From an uncultured Pelagibacteraceae bacterium (lineage in GTDB: Bacteria > Pseudomonadota > Alphaproteobacteria > Pelagibacterales > Pelagibacteraceae), in the NCBI GenBank assembly GCA_902592715.1, contig CACJFS010000003.1:1-64000 (forward strand): a DNA stretch of 64,000 nucleotides. Reading direction: 5' to 3'. The notes under the pieces were generated by a model that did no database searches, was not told where the DNA came from, and saw only the letters and a list, made by a program, of their open reading frames with translations. Below, one piece after another: positions 1-8,866 of the stretch; positions within the stretch are counted from its first letter, which is position 1; every line of letters begins with the position of its first letter. Made by a program: the position numbers and the translations under genes.

Positions 1-213
1 GATCCAACTACACTAAACTCTCAAGGTCCTGATTTTGGAACACAATATAGAAGCGAGATCTTCTACCTTAATGAAGAACAAAAAAATATTGCTCAAAAAG
101 TAATAGACAGAGAAAATTTAAAGTTATCTGGAAAAGTCGTAACTAAGCTATCTGAGTTGAAAAATTACTGCACTGCTGAAGAGTATCATCAGAAGTATCT
201 AGAAAAAAGATAG
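1..213 (+). CDS. msrA: Peptide methionine sulfoxide reductase MsrA, C-terminal fragment
   Basis: The reading frame is open from the first base and stops with TAG at 211-213, leaving 70 residues. It begins DPTTLNSQGPDFGTQYRS, the conserved MsrA segment that follows the active-site region, and ends with the family's AEEYHQKYL motif. The catalytic GCFW part lies upstream of the window. MsrA reduces methionine-S-sulfoxide in proteins using thioredoxin. The stop lies one base before the next ATG, so it is the upstream member of the operon with the sulfurtransferase. The identification rests on these two motifs and is strong; only the 5' end is missing. Confidence 0.9.
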   Translation, partial: DPTTLNSQGPDFGTQYRSEIFYLNEEQKNIAQKVIDRENLKLSGKVVTKLSELKNYCTAEEYHQKYLEKR

Positions 214-214
214 A

Positions 215-1030
215 ATGTCACTTGTTACATCAGATTGGTTAGAAAATAATTTAAGTTATGTCAAAATAATTGACTGCTCATGGCATATGCCAGGAATTGA
301 TAGAAATTCTAAAGAGGAGTACTATAAAAATCATATTCCTGGTGCAATTTTTTTTGACTTAGACAAGAATTCAGATCAAGATACAGATTTACCTCACATG
401 CTTCCTGCAAAAGGGAAATGGGAAGAGATCGTATCTTCAATGGGCATATCAAATACCGATAGAATTGTAATTTATGATAGCTCTGATGTTCTAAGTTCAT
501 GTAGGGGTTGGTACAATTTTATTTATTTTGGTCATGATAAACACCTAGTAAGTGTTTTAGATGGTGGTTTAAAAAAATGGTTAATTGAAAATAGGAAAAC
601 AACAAATGAAAAGACAATTTTAAACAAGTCAACCTACAGAGCAACAGAAAATAAGTCTTTAGTAAAAAATATTATTGAAGTAAATGAAAACATTGAAAAA
701 AAAAAATTTACATTAATCGATGCTAGAAGTAAGGAACGATTTAATGGAAGTATTCCCGATCCCAGGAAGAATGTGAGAAGTGGATCTATTCCAAACTCTG
801 TATGTCTTCCATTTAAAGAAATTATAAATAGCTCAGACAATACTTTTAAAAGTGTAAGTGAGATTTCAAAAAAGTTCAGCGAAATTATTGATTTAAATGA
901 CGATAAAAGAGTTTTTTCATGTGGATCTGGTATAACAGCATGTGTTTTAGGTCTTGCATATTCCCTAGTAAATAATACATATTCTCCTACAGTTTATGAT
1001 GGTTCATGGGCTGAATATGGAAGAATATAA
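215..1030 (+). CDS. sseA: 3-mercaptopyruvate sulfurtransferase (tandem rhodanese)
   Basis: The protein has 271 residues, the usual length for two rhodanese domains (about 5-120 and 150-271). The second domain carries the catalytic cysteine C236 in the loop CGSGITA. This loop is the mercaptopyruvate sulfurtransferase type (CG[ST]GVTA) rather than the thiosulfate type with basic residues. It should move sulfane sulfur from 3-mercaptopyruvate to a thiol acceptor or cyanide. DGGLKKW and DGSWAEYG are the conserved ends of each domain. The start codon comes one base after the msrA stop and the stop is two bases before the next ATG, so all four genes from msrA to the RND pump form one operon. Substrate preference is inferred from the loop only. 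Confidence 0.88.
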   Translation: MSLVTSDWLENNLSYVKIIDCSWHMPGIDRNSKEEYYKNHIPGAIFFDLDKNSDQDTDLPHMLPAKGKWEEIVSSMGISNTDRIVIYDSSDVLSSCRGWYNFIYFGHDKHLVSVLDGGLKKWLIENRKTTNEKTILNKSTYRATENKSLVKNIIEVNENIEKKKFTLIDARSKERFNGSIPDPRKNVRSGSIPNSVCLPFKEIINSSDNTFKSVSEISKKFSEIIDLNDDKRVFSCGSGITACVLGLAYSLVNNTYSPTVYDGSWAEYGRI

Positions 1031-1032
1031 AA

Positions 1033-1953
1033 ATGAAAAGATCTACTAAAATAACATCAATAATAATAATTTTTTTTCTAATTATTGCAGGTGTGATCAT
1101 TGCTAGGACAATGATTGGAAACCATTTTAAAAAAAAATTTAGCAAAAGACCACCACCAGGTATTATAGTTAAAACAGTTGAGCAAAGAAAATTTCAAAAT
1201 ATCATTGAAACCTTTGGAACAGCCGTTCCAATTAAAACACAGTCATACAATATTGAAAAATACGAAATTCTAGAAGAAATCAAATATAATACCAAAGTTA
1301 AGTCTGGTGATGTTATCGCAAAATTAAAAAATAGAACTATAGTAGCACCTTTCGACGGAGTAATTGGTAAAAGAAATTTTTCTGACGATATTAATGTTTC
1401 GGAAAGTTCTGTTGTAATTGATATCGAGGACGCTTCTTCTTTATTTATTGATGTTGATGTTCCAGAGGTATTCGCACCGTTCGTAAAAAAAGGACTTGGT
1501 GTTGATGTAAAATTTTCTGGTAATAAGGATAAAACTTATAACGGAATAGTAGACTCTTTAGCTAGCAAAATTGATGTTAGTAATAGATCTTTAAGACTTA
1601 GAGTTAAAATGCAAAATTCAAATTTTGAGATTCTGCCTGGTGCTTTAATGGAAGTCACAATAAAATATAATGAGAGAATTTCGTTAGGAATACCAGATAC
1701 AAGTGTAATCTTAGAAGGTAACAAGGTTTATATTTATAAAGTAGACAATGAGAATGTAACTAAAAGAGTTGAGGTCTTAGTTGGTAACAGAAACAAAGGT
1801 TATCTTGAAGTAGAGTCAGGTTTAAACGAAGGTGACATAGTTGTTGCTGAAGGATTAAAAAAAGTAAGACCCAATGGAAAAATTAAACCCATTAAAGATG
1901 GTGAAAAAAAAAGTAAGTCTAGTTGGGGAAAAAAAGAAGATAAAAGTAAATAA
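1033..1953 (+). CDS. RND efflux periplasmic adaptor (membrane-fusion protein), short hairpin-less form
   Basis: This is a 306-residue HlyD/AcrA-family adaptor with one N-terminal membrane anchor (about residues 8-25). The two lipoyl half-motifs, SGDVIAKLKN (91-100) and TIVAPFDGVIGK (102-113), are almost contiguous. The alpha-helical hairpin that normally separates them and reaches the outer-membrane channel is therefore absent. Beta-barrel and membrane-proximal domains follow (about 125-285), and the tail is lysine-rich. It sits 4 bases upstream of the RND pump gene, its expected partner. No outer-membrane factor gene is nearby. Family assignment is secure; the transported substrate cannot be told. 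Confidence 0.88.
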   Translation: MKRSTKITSIIIIFFLIIAGVIIARTMIGNHFKKKFSKRPPPGIIVKTVEQRKFQNIIETFGTAVPIKTQSYNIEKYEILEEIKYNTKVKSGDVIAKLKNRTIVAPFDGVIGKRNFSDDINVSESSVVIDIEDASSLFIDVDVPEVFAPFVKKGLGVDVKFSGNKDKTYNGIVDSLASKIDVSNRSLRLRVKMQNSNFEILPGALMEVTIKYNERISLGIPDTSVILEGNKVYIYKVDNENVTKRVEVLVGNRNKGYLEVESGLNEGDIVVAEGLKKVRPNGKIKPIKDGEKKSKSSWGKKEDKSK

Positions 1954-1957
1954 TTAA

Positions 1958-4900
1958 ATGTATTTAACTGATGTTAGTATTAGAAGACCTGCATTGTCAT
2001 GGGTACTATCCTTAATATTAGTAGTATTTGGAACTTTTGTTTTTTCAAAGTTACCTGTGAGAGAACTCCCCTCTGGTCTTCAACCCCCCGTGGTTCAAGT
2101 TCAAGTGGAATATGCCTCAGCTTCAGCTCCTATTGTTGATGAAGAGGTAACACAAGTAATAGAGGAAGTTATAGGTGGTGCAGAGGGGATAAAAAATATA
2201 GACGCTAAATCAGAAAATGGAAAAAGTACTATAAATATCGAATTTGATACTGATATTGACCTTGATAATGCGGCAAACGATGTAAGGGAGAGAGTTGCAA
2301 GAATTGTCGGAAGATTGCCAGCTGAGTCTGAGGCCCCAAGAATACTTAAACAATCTGCGGGTTTTACAACCACAATGTGGCTTGCCTTATCCTCAGAAAC
2401 CTGGAGTGATCTTGAGCTTGGAGACTATGCAGAACGATATTTAGTTGATCAGTTTTCTAGCATTAAAAATGTTGGCCGAATAAGAACAGGTGGCCTTAGG
2501 GAACAGAGTATAAGAGTATGGATAGATCCAATCAAATTAGCTGCAAATAATTTAACTATTCAAGAAGTAGAAAGGTCTTTAAGAAATGAAAATGTTCGAT
2601 TACCTGCAGGTACACTTGAAGCTGAAAATATAGATTTAACGATCAATATCGATAAATCATACAATGACTTAGAAAAGCTTAAGGGGTTACCAATTAAGAA
2701 GGCTAAAGACAACATAGTAAGACTATCGGATATTGCAAATTTAGAATTAGGTCCTGTCACAGAGAAAGTTTTATTTAGAGCTCAAAGCAAAGGAGCACTA
2801 AATTTAAAAACCATGGGTATAGGAATTTATGCAAGAAGTGGAGCTTCAACTGTTGAATTATCAAAAGATGTTGAAAAAAAAATAAAGGAAATTAGAAAAA
2901 CTTTACCTGGAGATTTAAATTTAGAAATAGCTTTTAATAGAGCTACTTATATTGGTGAAGCAATAAATGAAGTTTATAAAACTTTAGCTATAGCCTTTAT
3001 ACTTGTTGTAATAATAATTTATTTATTTTTAGGAAATTTAAAAGCAGTTATTGTTCCTGCAATAGCCTTACCTGTAAGTCTAATTGCAACATTCTTAGGA
3101 TTATATATCTTTGATTTATCGATTAATATATTTGTCTTATTAAGTTTTATATTAGCAATTGGAATTATCACTGATGACTCTGTCATTATGACCGATGCAA
3201 TATATAGAAGAATTGAAAATGGTGAGACACCGTTGGTAGCAGCATATAAAGGCTCAAAACAAATTACATTTGCAATTATTGCAACAACTCTTATTTTGGT
3301 TGCAGTATTTTTGCCTTTAATTTTCATTGAAGGTATTGCTGGAACTTTATTTAAAGAAACTGCAATAGCACTATCATTTGCAATAGTAGTGTCATCATTT
3401 GTTGCTCTAACACTTTCACCAATGCTGGGTAGTAAATTTCTTGATAAAAAGAAAAAATCTAATTTCCTTACAAGAGGATTTGATAAATTTTTTCAAGGGT
3501 TTTTAAAATTTTATACTGAGACATTAGGATTTTGGATGAATAAGAAGAAAACAATAATAACGTTCATAATTTTTATTATAGTTGCCTCTGGGGCTTTATA
3601 TAACTATACAAAAAAAGAATTGTTACCATTAGAAGATCGTGGAGTTTACTTAGTTATAGGATTTACTGATGAAGGAAGTTCATTCCAGTATACTCAAAAA
3701 AGGGCGGAGGATGTGGAAAGAAGACTTATTCCACTGCTCGATGGGGATAATAGTCCATACAATAGATTTTTAATGATAGTTCCAGGTTTTGGCTCTGAAA
3801 ATAGCTTCTTAATTATCTCACTTTTAGATAATTGGAAAAATAGAAAACAGAATTCTCAAACAATAATGAGACAAGCAATTGGAAAAATAGTTACGGTACC
3901 TCAAACACTAGCTTTTCCAATTTCTCCCCAGTCCATAAGAGTTTCTAGTTACAATAAGCCTGTTCAAATGGTTATTTATGGAAATACTTATGAAGAGCTA
4001 GAACAAATACAGTCTCAAGTTATTAGAATGTTAAGAAAGAACAGGAATTTATCAAGACTTGAGTCTGACTACACAAGAAATAAACCTGAAGTAAATATTA
4101 AAATAAATAAAAATAAAGCAAAAGACCTAGGGATATCTACTGAAGCAATTGGTCAAACTTTAGAAACTTTGTATGGCGGTAAAACAGTCACAAAATTTAA
4201 TAAACTTGGAAAAGAATACCCAATTATTTTACAACAATATTTAGAAGACAGAAAAAATAAAGAAAGTTTAAGTAAAATATTTGTTCGATCAGAAAAAACT
4301 GGTAACTTAGTTTCACTCTCTAATCTTGTTGAGTTTAATGAGAAAGGAACAGCAAGTAAGTTGTCAAGATATAACAGACAACGTGCTGTAACAATATCCG
4401 CTAACATAAGTGAAGGCTATACTTTAGCTGAAGCAATTAATTATTTAGAGGAAACGATGACAAATGTTGCTCCAGATAAACAAATTACCTGGAAAGGAAA
4501 ATCAGAAGAATTAAAAGAAACAAGTAATGAACTTTATATTATATTTGCTTTAGCATTGTTGACTGCTTATCTTGTAATGTCAGCTACTTTTAATTCGTTT
4601 ATCCACCCATTTATAATTATATTAACTGTTCCTCTTGCAGTATTTGGAGGGTTAATATTTATTCTATTCTTAAATTCATCAATAAATATATTTTCACAAA
4701 TAGCCTTGGTAATACTCATTGGTATTTCAACAAAAAATAGTATTCTTATAGTTGATTACGCAAATCAATTAAGAACCAAAGGTAAAGAAATTGAAAAAGC
4801 AGTAAAAGAAGCCTGCAGTTTAAGATTTAGACCAATTATAATGACATCCCTAAGTACAATGATTGCGATGTTGCCTTTAGTTATTGGGAATATTGGCCCA

Positions 4901-5068
4901 GGGGCTGGAGAAGGATCGAGACTTGCTGTAGGTGCAACTATACTTGGTGGAATGATAATTTCTACCTTCTTCACTTTATATGTAACTCCGACGATGTATT
5001 TAACTTTAGCGAAAAATACGAAGAGAATTGATGCAGTTGATATAGAGCTTAAAAAACAATTAAACTAA
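1958..5068 (+). CDS. RND-family inner-membrane transporter (HAE/AcrB type)
   Basis: The protein has 1036 residues, the full length for a proton-driven RND pump. It starts MYLTDVSIRRPALSWVLSLI, the usual amphipathic helix plus TM1. Twelve membrane segments flank two large periplasmic loops. The proton-relay residues are present: D406 and D407 in GIITDDSVIM (TM4) and K926 in GISTKNSIL (TM10), equivalent to AcrB D407, D408 and K940. Its adaptor lies directly upstream. It converges on the transglycosylase gene, and the two stop codons share four bases (CTAA at 5065-5068), so no terminator separates them. Drug, lipid or metabolite export are all possible. Confidence 0.92.
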   Translation: MYLTDVSIRRPALSWVLSLILVVFGTFVFSKLPVRELPSGLQPPVVQVQVEYASASAPIVDEEVTQVIEEVIGGAEGIKNIDAKSENGKSTINIEFDTDIDLDNAANDVRERVARIVGRLPAESEAPRILKQSAGFTTTMWLALSSETWSDLELGDYAERYLVDQFSSIKNVGRIRTGGLREQSIRVWIDPIKLAANNLTIQEVERSLRNENVRLPAGTLEAENIDLTINIDKSYNDLEKLKGLPIKKAKDNIVRLSDIANLELGPVTEKVLFRAQSKGALNLKTMGIGIYARSGASTVELSKDVEKKIKEIRKTLPGDLNLEIAFNRATYIGEAINEVYKTLAIAFILVVIIIYLFLGNLKAVIVPAIALPVSLIATFLGLYIFDLSINIFVLLSFILAIGIITDDSVIMTDAIYRRIENGETPLVAAYKGSKQITFAIIATTLILVAVFLPLIFIEGIAGTLFKETAIALSFAIVVSSFVALTLSPMLGSKFLDKKKKSNFLTRGFDKFFQGFLKFYTETLGFWMNKKKTIITFIIFIIVASGALYNYTKKELLPLEDRGVYLVIGFTDEGSSFQYTQKRAEDVERRLIPLLDGDNSPYNRFLMIVPGFGSENSFLIISLLDNWKNRKQNSQTIMRQAIGKIVTVPQTLAFPISPQSIRVSSYNKPVQMVIYGNTYEELEQIQSQVIRMLRKNRNLSRLESDYTRNKPEVNIKINKNKAKDLGISTEAIGQTLETLYGGKTVTKFNKLGKEYPIILQQYLEDRKNKESLSKIFVRSEKTGNLVSLSNLVEFNEKGTASKLSRYNRQRAVTISANISEGYTLAEAINYLEETMTNVAPDKQITWKGKSEELKETSNELYIIFALALLTAYLVMSATFNSFIHPFIIILTVPLAVFGGLIFILFLNSSINIFSQIALVILIGISTKNSILIVDYANQLRTKGKEIEKAVKEACSLRFRPIIMTSLSTMIAMLPLVIGNIGPGAGEGSRLAVGATILGGMIISTFFTLYVTPTMYLTLAKNTKRIDAVDIELKKQLN

Positions 5069-5664
5069 AATATAATATATTTTTTAGTAGTAAGTGATTT
5101 TTGACAATTGTTAAGCTGTGCCTTGTATTTCTTAGACTGATTTTCAACTTTTTTTGCTAAAAGAATAATTTTTTGATTCTTTTTATAATTTTTGTAATTT
5201 CCCCAACCCTCATGATAAGCAACATATTGTTTAAAAGCATCATTTTTTGCGATTTTTAGGATCTTTTCTGTTTTGTTTGTATACCAACCAATAAAATCTA
5301 CACTATCTCTAAATCTTGTCCTAGTTGCGTACTTGTTTCCTGTTTCCTCTTTGTATTGCTTCCAGGTTCCTCTAATTGCTTGAGAATAACCAAAAGAACT
5401 TGACGGTCTCTTATAAGGAATAACTTTAAATAATTTTTGTCTAGGTGGTTTTGCCAACCAATCAAAATCTGACTCCATTTTAATTATAGCAAGTTGCAAA
5501 TTAATAGGAGTGCCCCATTTTTCTTCAGTTTTTTTGGCATGTTTATACCAAAGATATCTTTCTGAAAAAATTGAACAACCATCAGCAGTATTTTTAGGAA
5601 TTGAGGAGCAAGCAGAAACTATAAAAAAGATTAAAAATAAATATATATATTTTTTTCGAATCAT
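5065..5664 (-). CDS. Lipoprotein, lytic-transglycosylase-like (SLT fold)
   Basis: The protein has 199 residues. The N terminus is a lipoprotein signal with lipobox VSAC, so C19 is the likely lipidated residue. Then come an IIKMESDFDW segment (E64 is the candidate catalytic glutamate) and SSFGYSQAIRGTWKQY. Both match the ES and GxxQ motifs of soluble lytic transglycosylases. A YVAYHEGWGNYKNY segment resembles the third SLT motif. It would cleave peptidoglycan glycan strands at the outer-membrane face of the periplasm. The thermonuclease-like gene lies 8 bases upstream on the same strand. The family call is from motifs; catalytic activity is inferred. Confidence 0.72.
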   Translation of the reverse strand: MIRKKYIYLFLIFFIVSACSSIPKNTADGCSIFSERYLWYKHAKKTEEKWGTPINLQLAIIKMESDFDWLAKPPRQKLFKVIPYKRPSSSFGYSQAIRGTWKQYKEETGNKYATRTRFRDSVDFIGWYTNKTEKILKIAKNDAFKQYVAYHEGWGNYKNYKKNQKIILLAKKVENQSKKYKAQLNNCQKSLTTKKYIIF

Positions 5665-5672
5665 TTTGAATA

Positions 5673-6188
5673 TTATCTATTTTTTTTTCTCCATATCCAA
5701 GGATATTCGAATTGCATTTGCCATAAACCCAAGGAAAATTTTTTTGCATAAATCTGGTGTTTTCTAAATTTTCCATTTGAATATTTAGGATAATCAAATG
5801 CATAACCATTTTTGACCATAAAAACTGAGAGACTTTTACTTTTTACAAAACATTCTCCAATTAACCTACTATATTGATCTTTATTTTTTTCTATTCGACA
5901 ATTGACAATCTGATTTCCAATTTTTTCAATAAGTTTTTCTTTGGATAGCTTTCCACATAGAATTTTGACATCATTAAGAACACATAATTGTTTTTTTCCA
6001 AAAAAATAACTTTCAGGCGCATCAATTCCACTAAAACGAATTTTCTTATTGTTAATTTTGAGTGTATCGCCATCTATAATTTTTGCCTTGCCAGAAATTA
6101 AAAAATAATTATGGTCTGAAGAAACTGAGGGAATATTATTAAATAAGAGAAAAAAAAAACTAATTAAAATCAGTTTTTGCTTTTTCAT
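5673..6188 (-). CDS. Secreted thermonuclease-like (SNase family) protein
   Basis: The protein has 171 residues. A hydrophobic signal peptide (about 1-24) is followed by the staphylococcal-nuclease fold: KIIDGDTLKINNKKIRFSGI leading to IDAPES, then the CGKLSKEKL helix region and the C-terminal GYAFDYPKYS. The DGDT and R-x-GIDAPE motifs are the SNase calcium and catalytic region. It probably acts on nucleic acid, or is a non-catalytic relative, in the periplasm. Its first 29 bases overlap the end of the preceding DUF1476 gene. The signal peptide starts right at this ATG, so the overlap looks real and not a mis-called start. Confidence 0.75.
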   Translation of the reverse strand: MKKQKLILISFFFLLFNNIPSVSSDHNYFLISGKAKIIDGDTLKINNKKIRFSGIDAPESYFFGKKQLCVLNDVKILCGKLSKEKLIEKIGNQIVNCRIEKNKDQYSRLIGECFVKSKSLSVFMVKNGYAFDYPKYSNGKFRKHQIYAKKFSLGLWQMQFEYPWIWRKKNR

Positions 6189-6468
6189 TTAATTCGTCCA
6201 TTTTTTTTCGTAGATCTTCATCTGAGATGTTTTTTTCTTTCAAATCCTCTTTAATTTTTCGAAAAACATCTTGATCTCCTGCTTCGGCAAAATCTGCTTT
6301 TATTACTGATTGAATGTACTCTTTTTCTTGATCTGAATTAAAACTTAATATTTGAGATACCCATTCTCCCAAATATTTATTTCGTCTAGCACTAACTTTG
6401 AATTGAAGCTCTTGATCGTGAGCAAATTTCTTTTCAAAACTTTTTTTTCTATCTTCAAATGAACTCAT
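6160..6468 (-). CDS. DUF1476 protein, alphaproteobacterial F1-ATPase inhibitor (zeta subunit)
   Basis: A small cytosolic protein of 102 residues, almost entirely helical and highly charged. It opens MSSFEDRKKSFEKKFAHDQE, the signature N terminus of DUF1476, followed by the RRNKYLGEW segment. In Paracoccus and relatives this family (zeta subunit) blocks ATP hydrolysis by the F1-ATPase through its N-terminal helix. The target F1 subunits are encoded at 39830-44618, about 33 kb away. It is read divergently from gpmA across a 64-base gap. The family call is firm; inhibitory function is transferred from characterised relatives. Confidence 0.85.
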   Translation of the reverse strand: MSSFEDRKKSFEKKFAHDQELQFKVSARRNKYLGEWVSQILSFNSDQEKEYIQSVIKADFAEAGDQDVFRKIKEDLKEKNISDEDLRKKMDELNEKAKTDFN

Positions 6469-6532
6469 TTCAACAAATTAAAAAGATTTAGCTTTATGTC
6501 AATCTAATTTAATTTATATTTATGGTAAATTT

Positions 6533-7243
6533 ATGAATAATTTAATACTTGTTAGACACGGACAAAGTGAATGGAACCTTGAAAACCGTTTTACTGGCTG
6601 GGTGGATGTAGGTTTAGCTGCTAATGGCAAACTAGAGGCTTGTAAGGCAGGAGAATTAATTAAGGAATTGAACCTTGAATTATCCTATTTTTATACATCC
6701 TTACAGACAAGATCGATTGAGACACTAAATTTAATACTCAATACAATGAGAATTAAAGATCAAGATGTTGTTAATGCTTGGGAATTAAACGAGAGGCACT
6801 ATGGTGCTTTAACAGGTTTAAATAAAGACGAAATGAAAAAACTTTATGGAGAAGAAAAAATTCATACTTTTAGAAGATCTTGGGATCACCCACCAGAGCC
6901 GCTTAAAAAAACAAGCCCATATCATCCTTTGAATATTGATATATATAAAAATGTTCCGAAAGATAAAATTCCAGATACAGAATCTTTAAAAAATACTTAT
7001 GAAAGAGTAATACCTTTTTACAAAAAAAATATTGAACCTAAATTAGATAAAAACATTATTGTATCAGCTCATGGGAATTCAATCAGATCATTATGTAAAT
7101 ACTTATTTAATTTAGATAATAAAAAGATTTCGAGCTTAGAAATACCAACTGGTAATCCTTTATTGATTGAAACTGAAAAAGGAAACATCAAGAAGGTAAG
7201 ATATTTAGATAAGGATAGAGCAAAAGATCTTTTAGTTTTCTAA
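6533..7243 (+). CDS. gpmA: 2,3-bisphosphoglycerate-dependent phosphoglycerate mutase
   Basis: The 236-residue protein has the histidine-phosphatase signature LVRHGQSEWNLENRFTGW, with the phospho-accepting H9, and a second catalytic histidine H180 in VSAHGNSIRSL. ELNERHYGALTGLNK is characteristic of dPGM. It interconverts 3- and 2-phosphoglycerate in glycolysis and gluconeogenesis in the cytosol. The gene is monocistronic. It is divergent from the DUF1476 gene and convergent with murU, and the two stop codons share CTAA at 7240-7243. Confidence 0.95.
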   Translation: MNNLILVRHGQSEWNLENRFTGWVDVGLAANGKLEACKAGELIKELNLELSYFYTSLQTRSIETLNLILNTMRIKDQDVVNAWELNERHYGALTGLNKDEMKKLYGEEKIHTFRRSWDHPPEPLKKTSPYHPLNIDIYKNVPKDKIPDTESLKNTYERVIPFYKKNIEPKLDKNIIVSAHGNSIRSLCKYLFNLDNKKISSLEIPTGNPLLIETEKGNIKKVRYLDKDRAKDLLVF

Positions 7244-7926
7244 ATAAATAATTTTTCGTATATTTCAAAATCAGTTAAATGCTTGAATTCACCTTTATGC
7301 TCATAACCGTAGAGTTTGCTTTCTCTCAAAAGCGCATCCCATATTTCAGATATAGGAAAATAATTTAATTGTTTATGAGATATTAAGTCCTTATTAAATA
7401 TTTGACATCCAGTATATTTAAAATTATTTATTTTTTCCTTTAGAAGGATATTATTTTTTATCTCAAAATCTCCATTAAATCTTTTATCAAAACATGTCGC
7501 ATTATTTACAATTAATAAAATGTTTTTCATTTTTCTTTCAAAGTAAATTTTTTCCATTATATTAATTGAGTTTATATAATTATCATCCCAAATTGTATCT
7601 GGATTGATTACTAGAACATCGTCCTCATTAGATTTATTTATAAGACTTAGAGTTCCACCTCCTGTTCCTAAGATTGTCTCACCATCATCTACAATTTCAA
7701 TATTTATTGGGAAATTTTTACTATTTATAAAATCAATGATCTTTTCTTTTAAATAAAAAACATTAATTTTAATTTTTTCGATTTTTATTTTTATAAGAAA
7801 ATTAATTGTATTTTCTAATAAGGTTTCATTTTTATAAACTATTAATGGCTTAGGCAAACTGTCTGTTATCGGTTGTACTCTCTTTCCAAATCCAGCGCAG
7901 AGTATTAAGGCAGTTTTAATTTTCAT
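7240..7926 (-). CDS. murU: N-acetylmuramate-1-phosphate uridylyltransferase-like nucleotidyltransferase
   Basis: About 228 residues. The start MKIKTALILCAGFGKRVQPI is chosen because this ATG (7926) begins exactly at the nucleotidyltransferase fold; the frame is open upstream only to a TTG at 7950. The motifs are AGFGKR (nucleotide loop), LPKPLI (substrate binding) and INPDTIWDD (metal-binding Asp). In alphaproteobacteria and Pseudomonas this gene follows amgK. Together they convert recycled MurNAc to UDP-MurNAc, bypassing de novo synthesis. It overlaps amgK by 11 bases, which supports coupled expression. A sugar-1-phosphate guanylyl- or uridylyltransferase of another pathway is the alternative. 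Confidence 0.78.
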   Translation of the reverse strand: MKIKTALILCAGFGKRVQPITDSLPKPLIVYKNETLLENTINFLIKIKIEKIKINVFYLKEKIIDFINSKNFPINIEIVDDGETILGTGGGTLSLINKSNEDDVLVINPDTIWDDNYINSINIMEKIYFERKMKNILLIVNNATCFDKRFNGDFEIKNNILLKEKINNFKYTGCQIFNKDLISHKQLNYFPISEIWDALLRESKLYGYEHKGEFKHLTDFEIYEKLFI

Positions 7927-8866
7927 AAGACTTTCTAATTTTTCTATCAAAGTTTTTACTTAAAAGGTAATTCAAGTCTTTGAATATTGGATTATTCAGA
8001 GTTCTGTAATCGATTAACTCCCATGCATGAGGTATAAGTTTAAGATATTTATTTTTTTTATCTCTTACAGATAATCTAGTAAATATGCCAATTATTTTTA
8101 AATTCCTTAAGACAGATAAGATCTCAAAGTCATTTTTGAACTTTTTAAGATTTAATTGTTTATTTTTTTTCATGAATTCATCAAAAATATATTTTTTAGT
8201 CTTTATGTCTGTTTTAAACCTAACATCATCGACAAGAGAAGCTAAATCATATGCAATATTACCATAGACAGCATCTTGACTATCTATCAGCCCTAAACCT
8301 TTTTTAGTTATCATTAAATTAGATATATGAAAATCACGATGTACAAAAACATTATTTTTATAATAGATATTATTTAGTAATTTTTTAAATATCTTATTAA
8401 ATTTAATTTTTAAAATTCTATTTTTTCCTCTTTTAGCATATTTTGGTAAATACCAATCTAAGAATAAATTAGACTCATCTAACAATTTTTTTAGTGAATA
8501 GTCTGGTACTTTATAATTAGTTTTCAAAAATGTTTTTTGATACTTAGTTTTTATATTTTTGATTCTGATTAATAAATTTAAAATTTTTTTATAGTAAATT
8601 TTTTTATTTATTGATTTTTTTTGAAATTTTTTCAAAACTGTTAAATCACCAAAATCCTCAATCTCAATATAATTATTTTTATAATTCTGAGATATTAATC
8701 TTGGTGCTAAAATATTTTTTTTAATTAATATTTTATTAACGGCATCGTATTCCAACAAATTACTTTTTTTGTTTTTTACACAATGAACAAGAATATTTTT
8801 TTTTCCTCTGTAAAAATTTCTAAATGACGCATCTCCAGTTAATTTTTTTAATTTATTTAAATTCAT
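7916..8866 (-). CDS. amgK: Aminosugar kinase, AmgK-like phosphotransferase
   Basis: The protein has 316 residues of the APH (aminoglycoside phosphotransferase) fold. The catalytic motif is VHRDFHISNLM and the metal-binding motif LIDSQDAVYGN, with YDLASLVDD following; this is the pattern of the MurNAc/GlcNAc anomeric kinase AmgK. The N terminus (KKLTGDASFRNFYR) matches the nucleotide-binding start of that group. It lies between tsaE (14-base overlap) and murU, the conserved alphaproteobacterial order, so it most likely phosphorylates recycled cell-wall aminosugars. It is very lysine- and asparagine-rich, as expected from the AT content. Confidence 0.78.
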   Translation of the reverse strand: MNLNKLKKLTGDASFRNFYRGKKNILVHCVKNKKSNLLEYDAVNKILIKKNILAPRLISQNYKNNYIEIEDFGDLTVLKKFQKKSINKKIYYKKILNLLIRIKNIKTKYQKTFLKTNYKVPDYSLKKLLDESNLFLDWYLPKYAKRGKNRILKIKFNKIFKKLLNNIYYKNNVFVHRDFHISNLMITKKGLGLIDSQDAVYGNIAYDLASLVDDVRFKTDIKTKKYIFDEFMKKNKQLNLKKFKNDFEILSVLRNLKIIGIFTRLSVRDKKNKYLKLIPHAWELIDYRTLNNPIFKDLNYLLSKNFDRKIRKSYEN

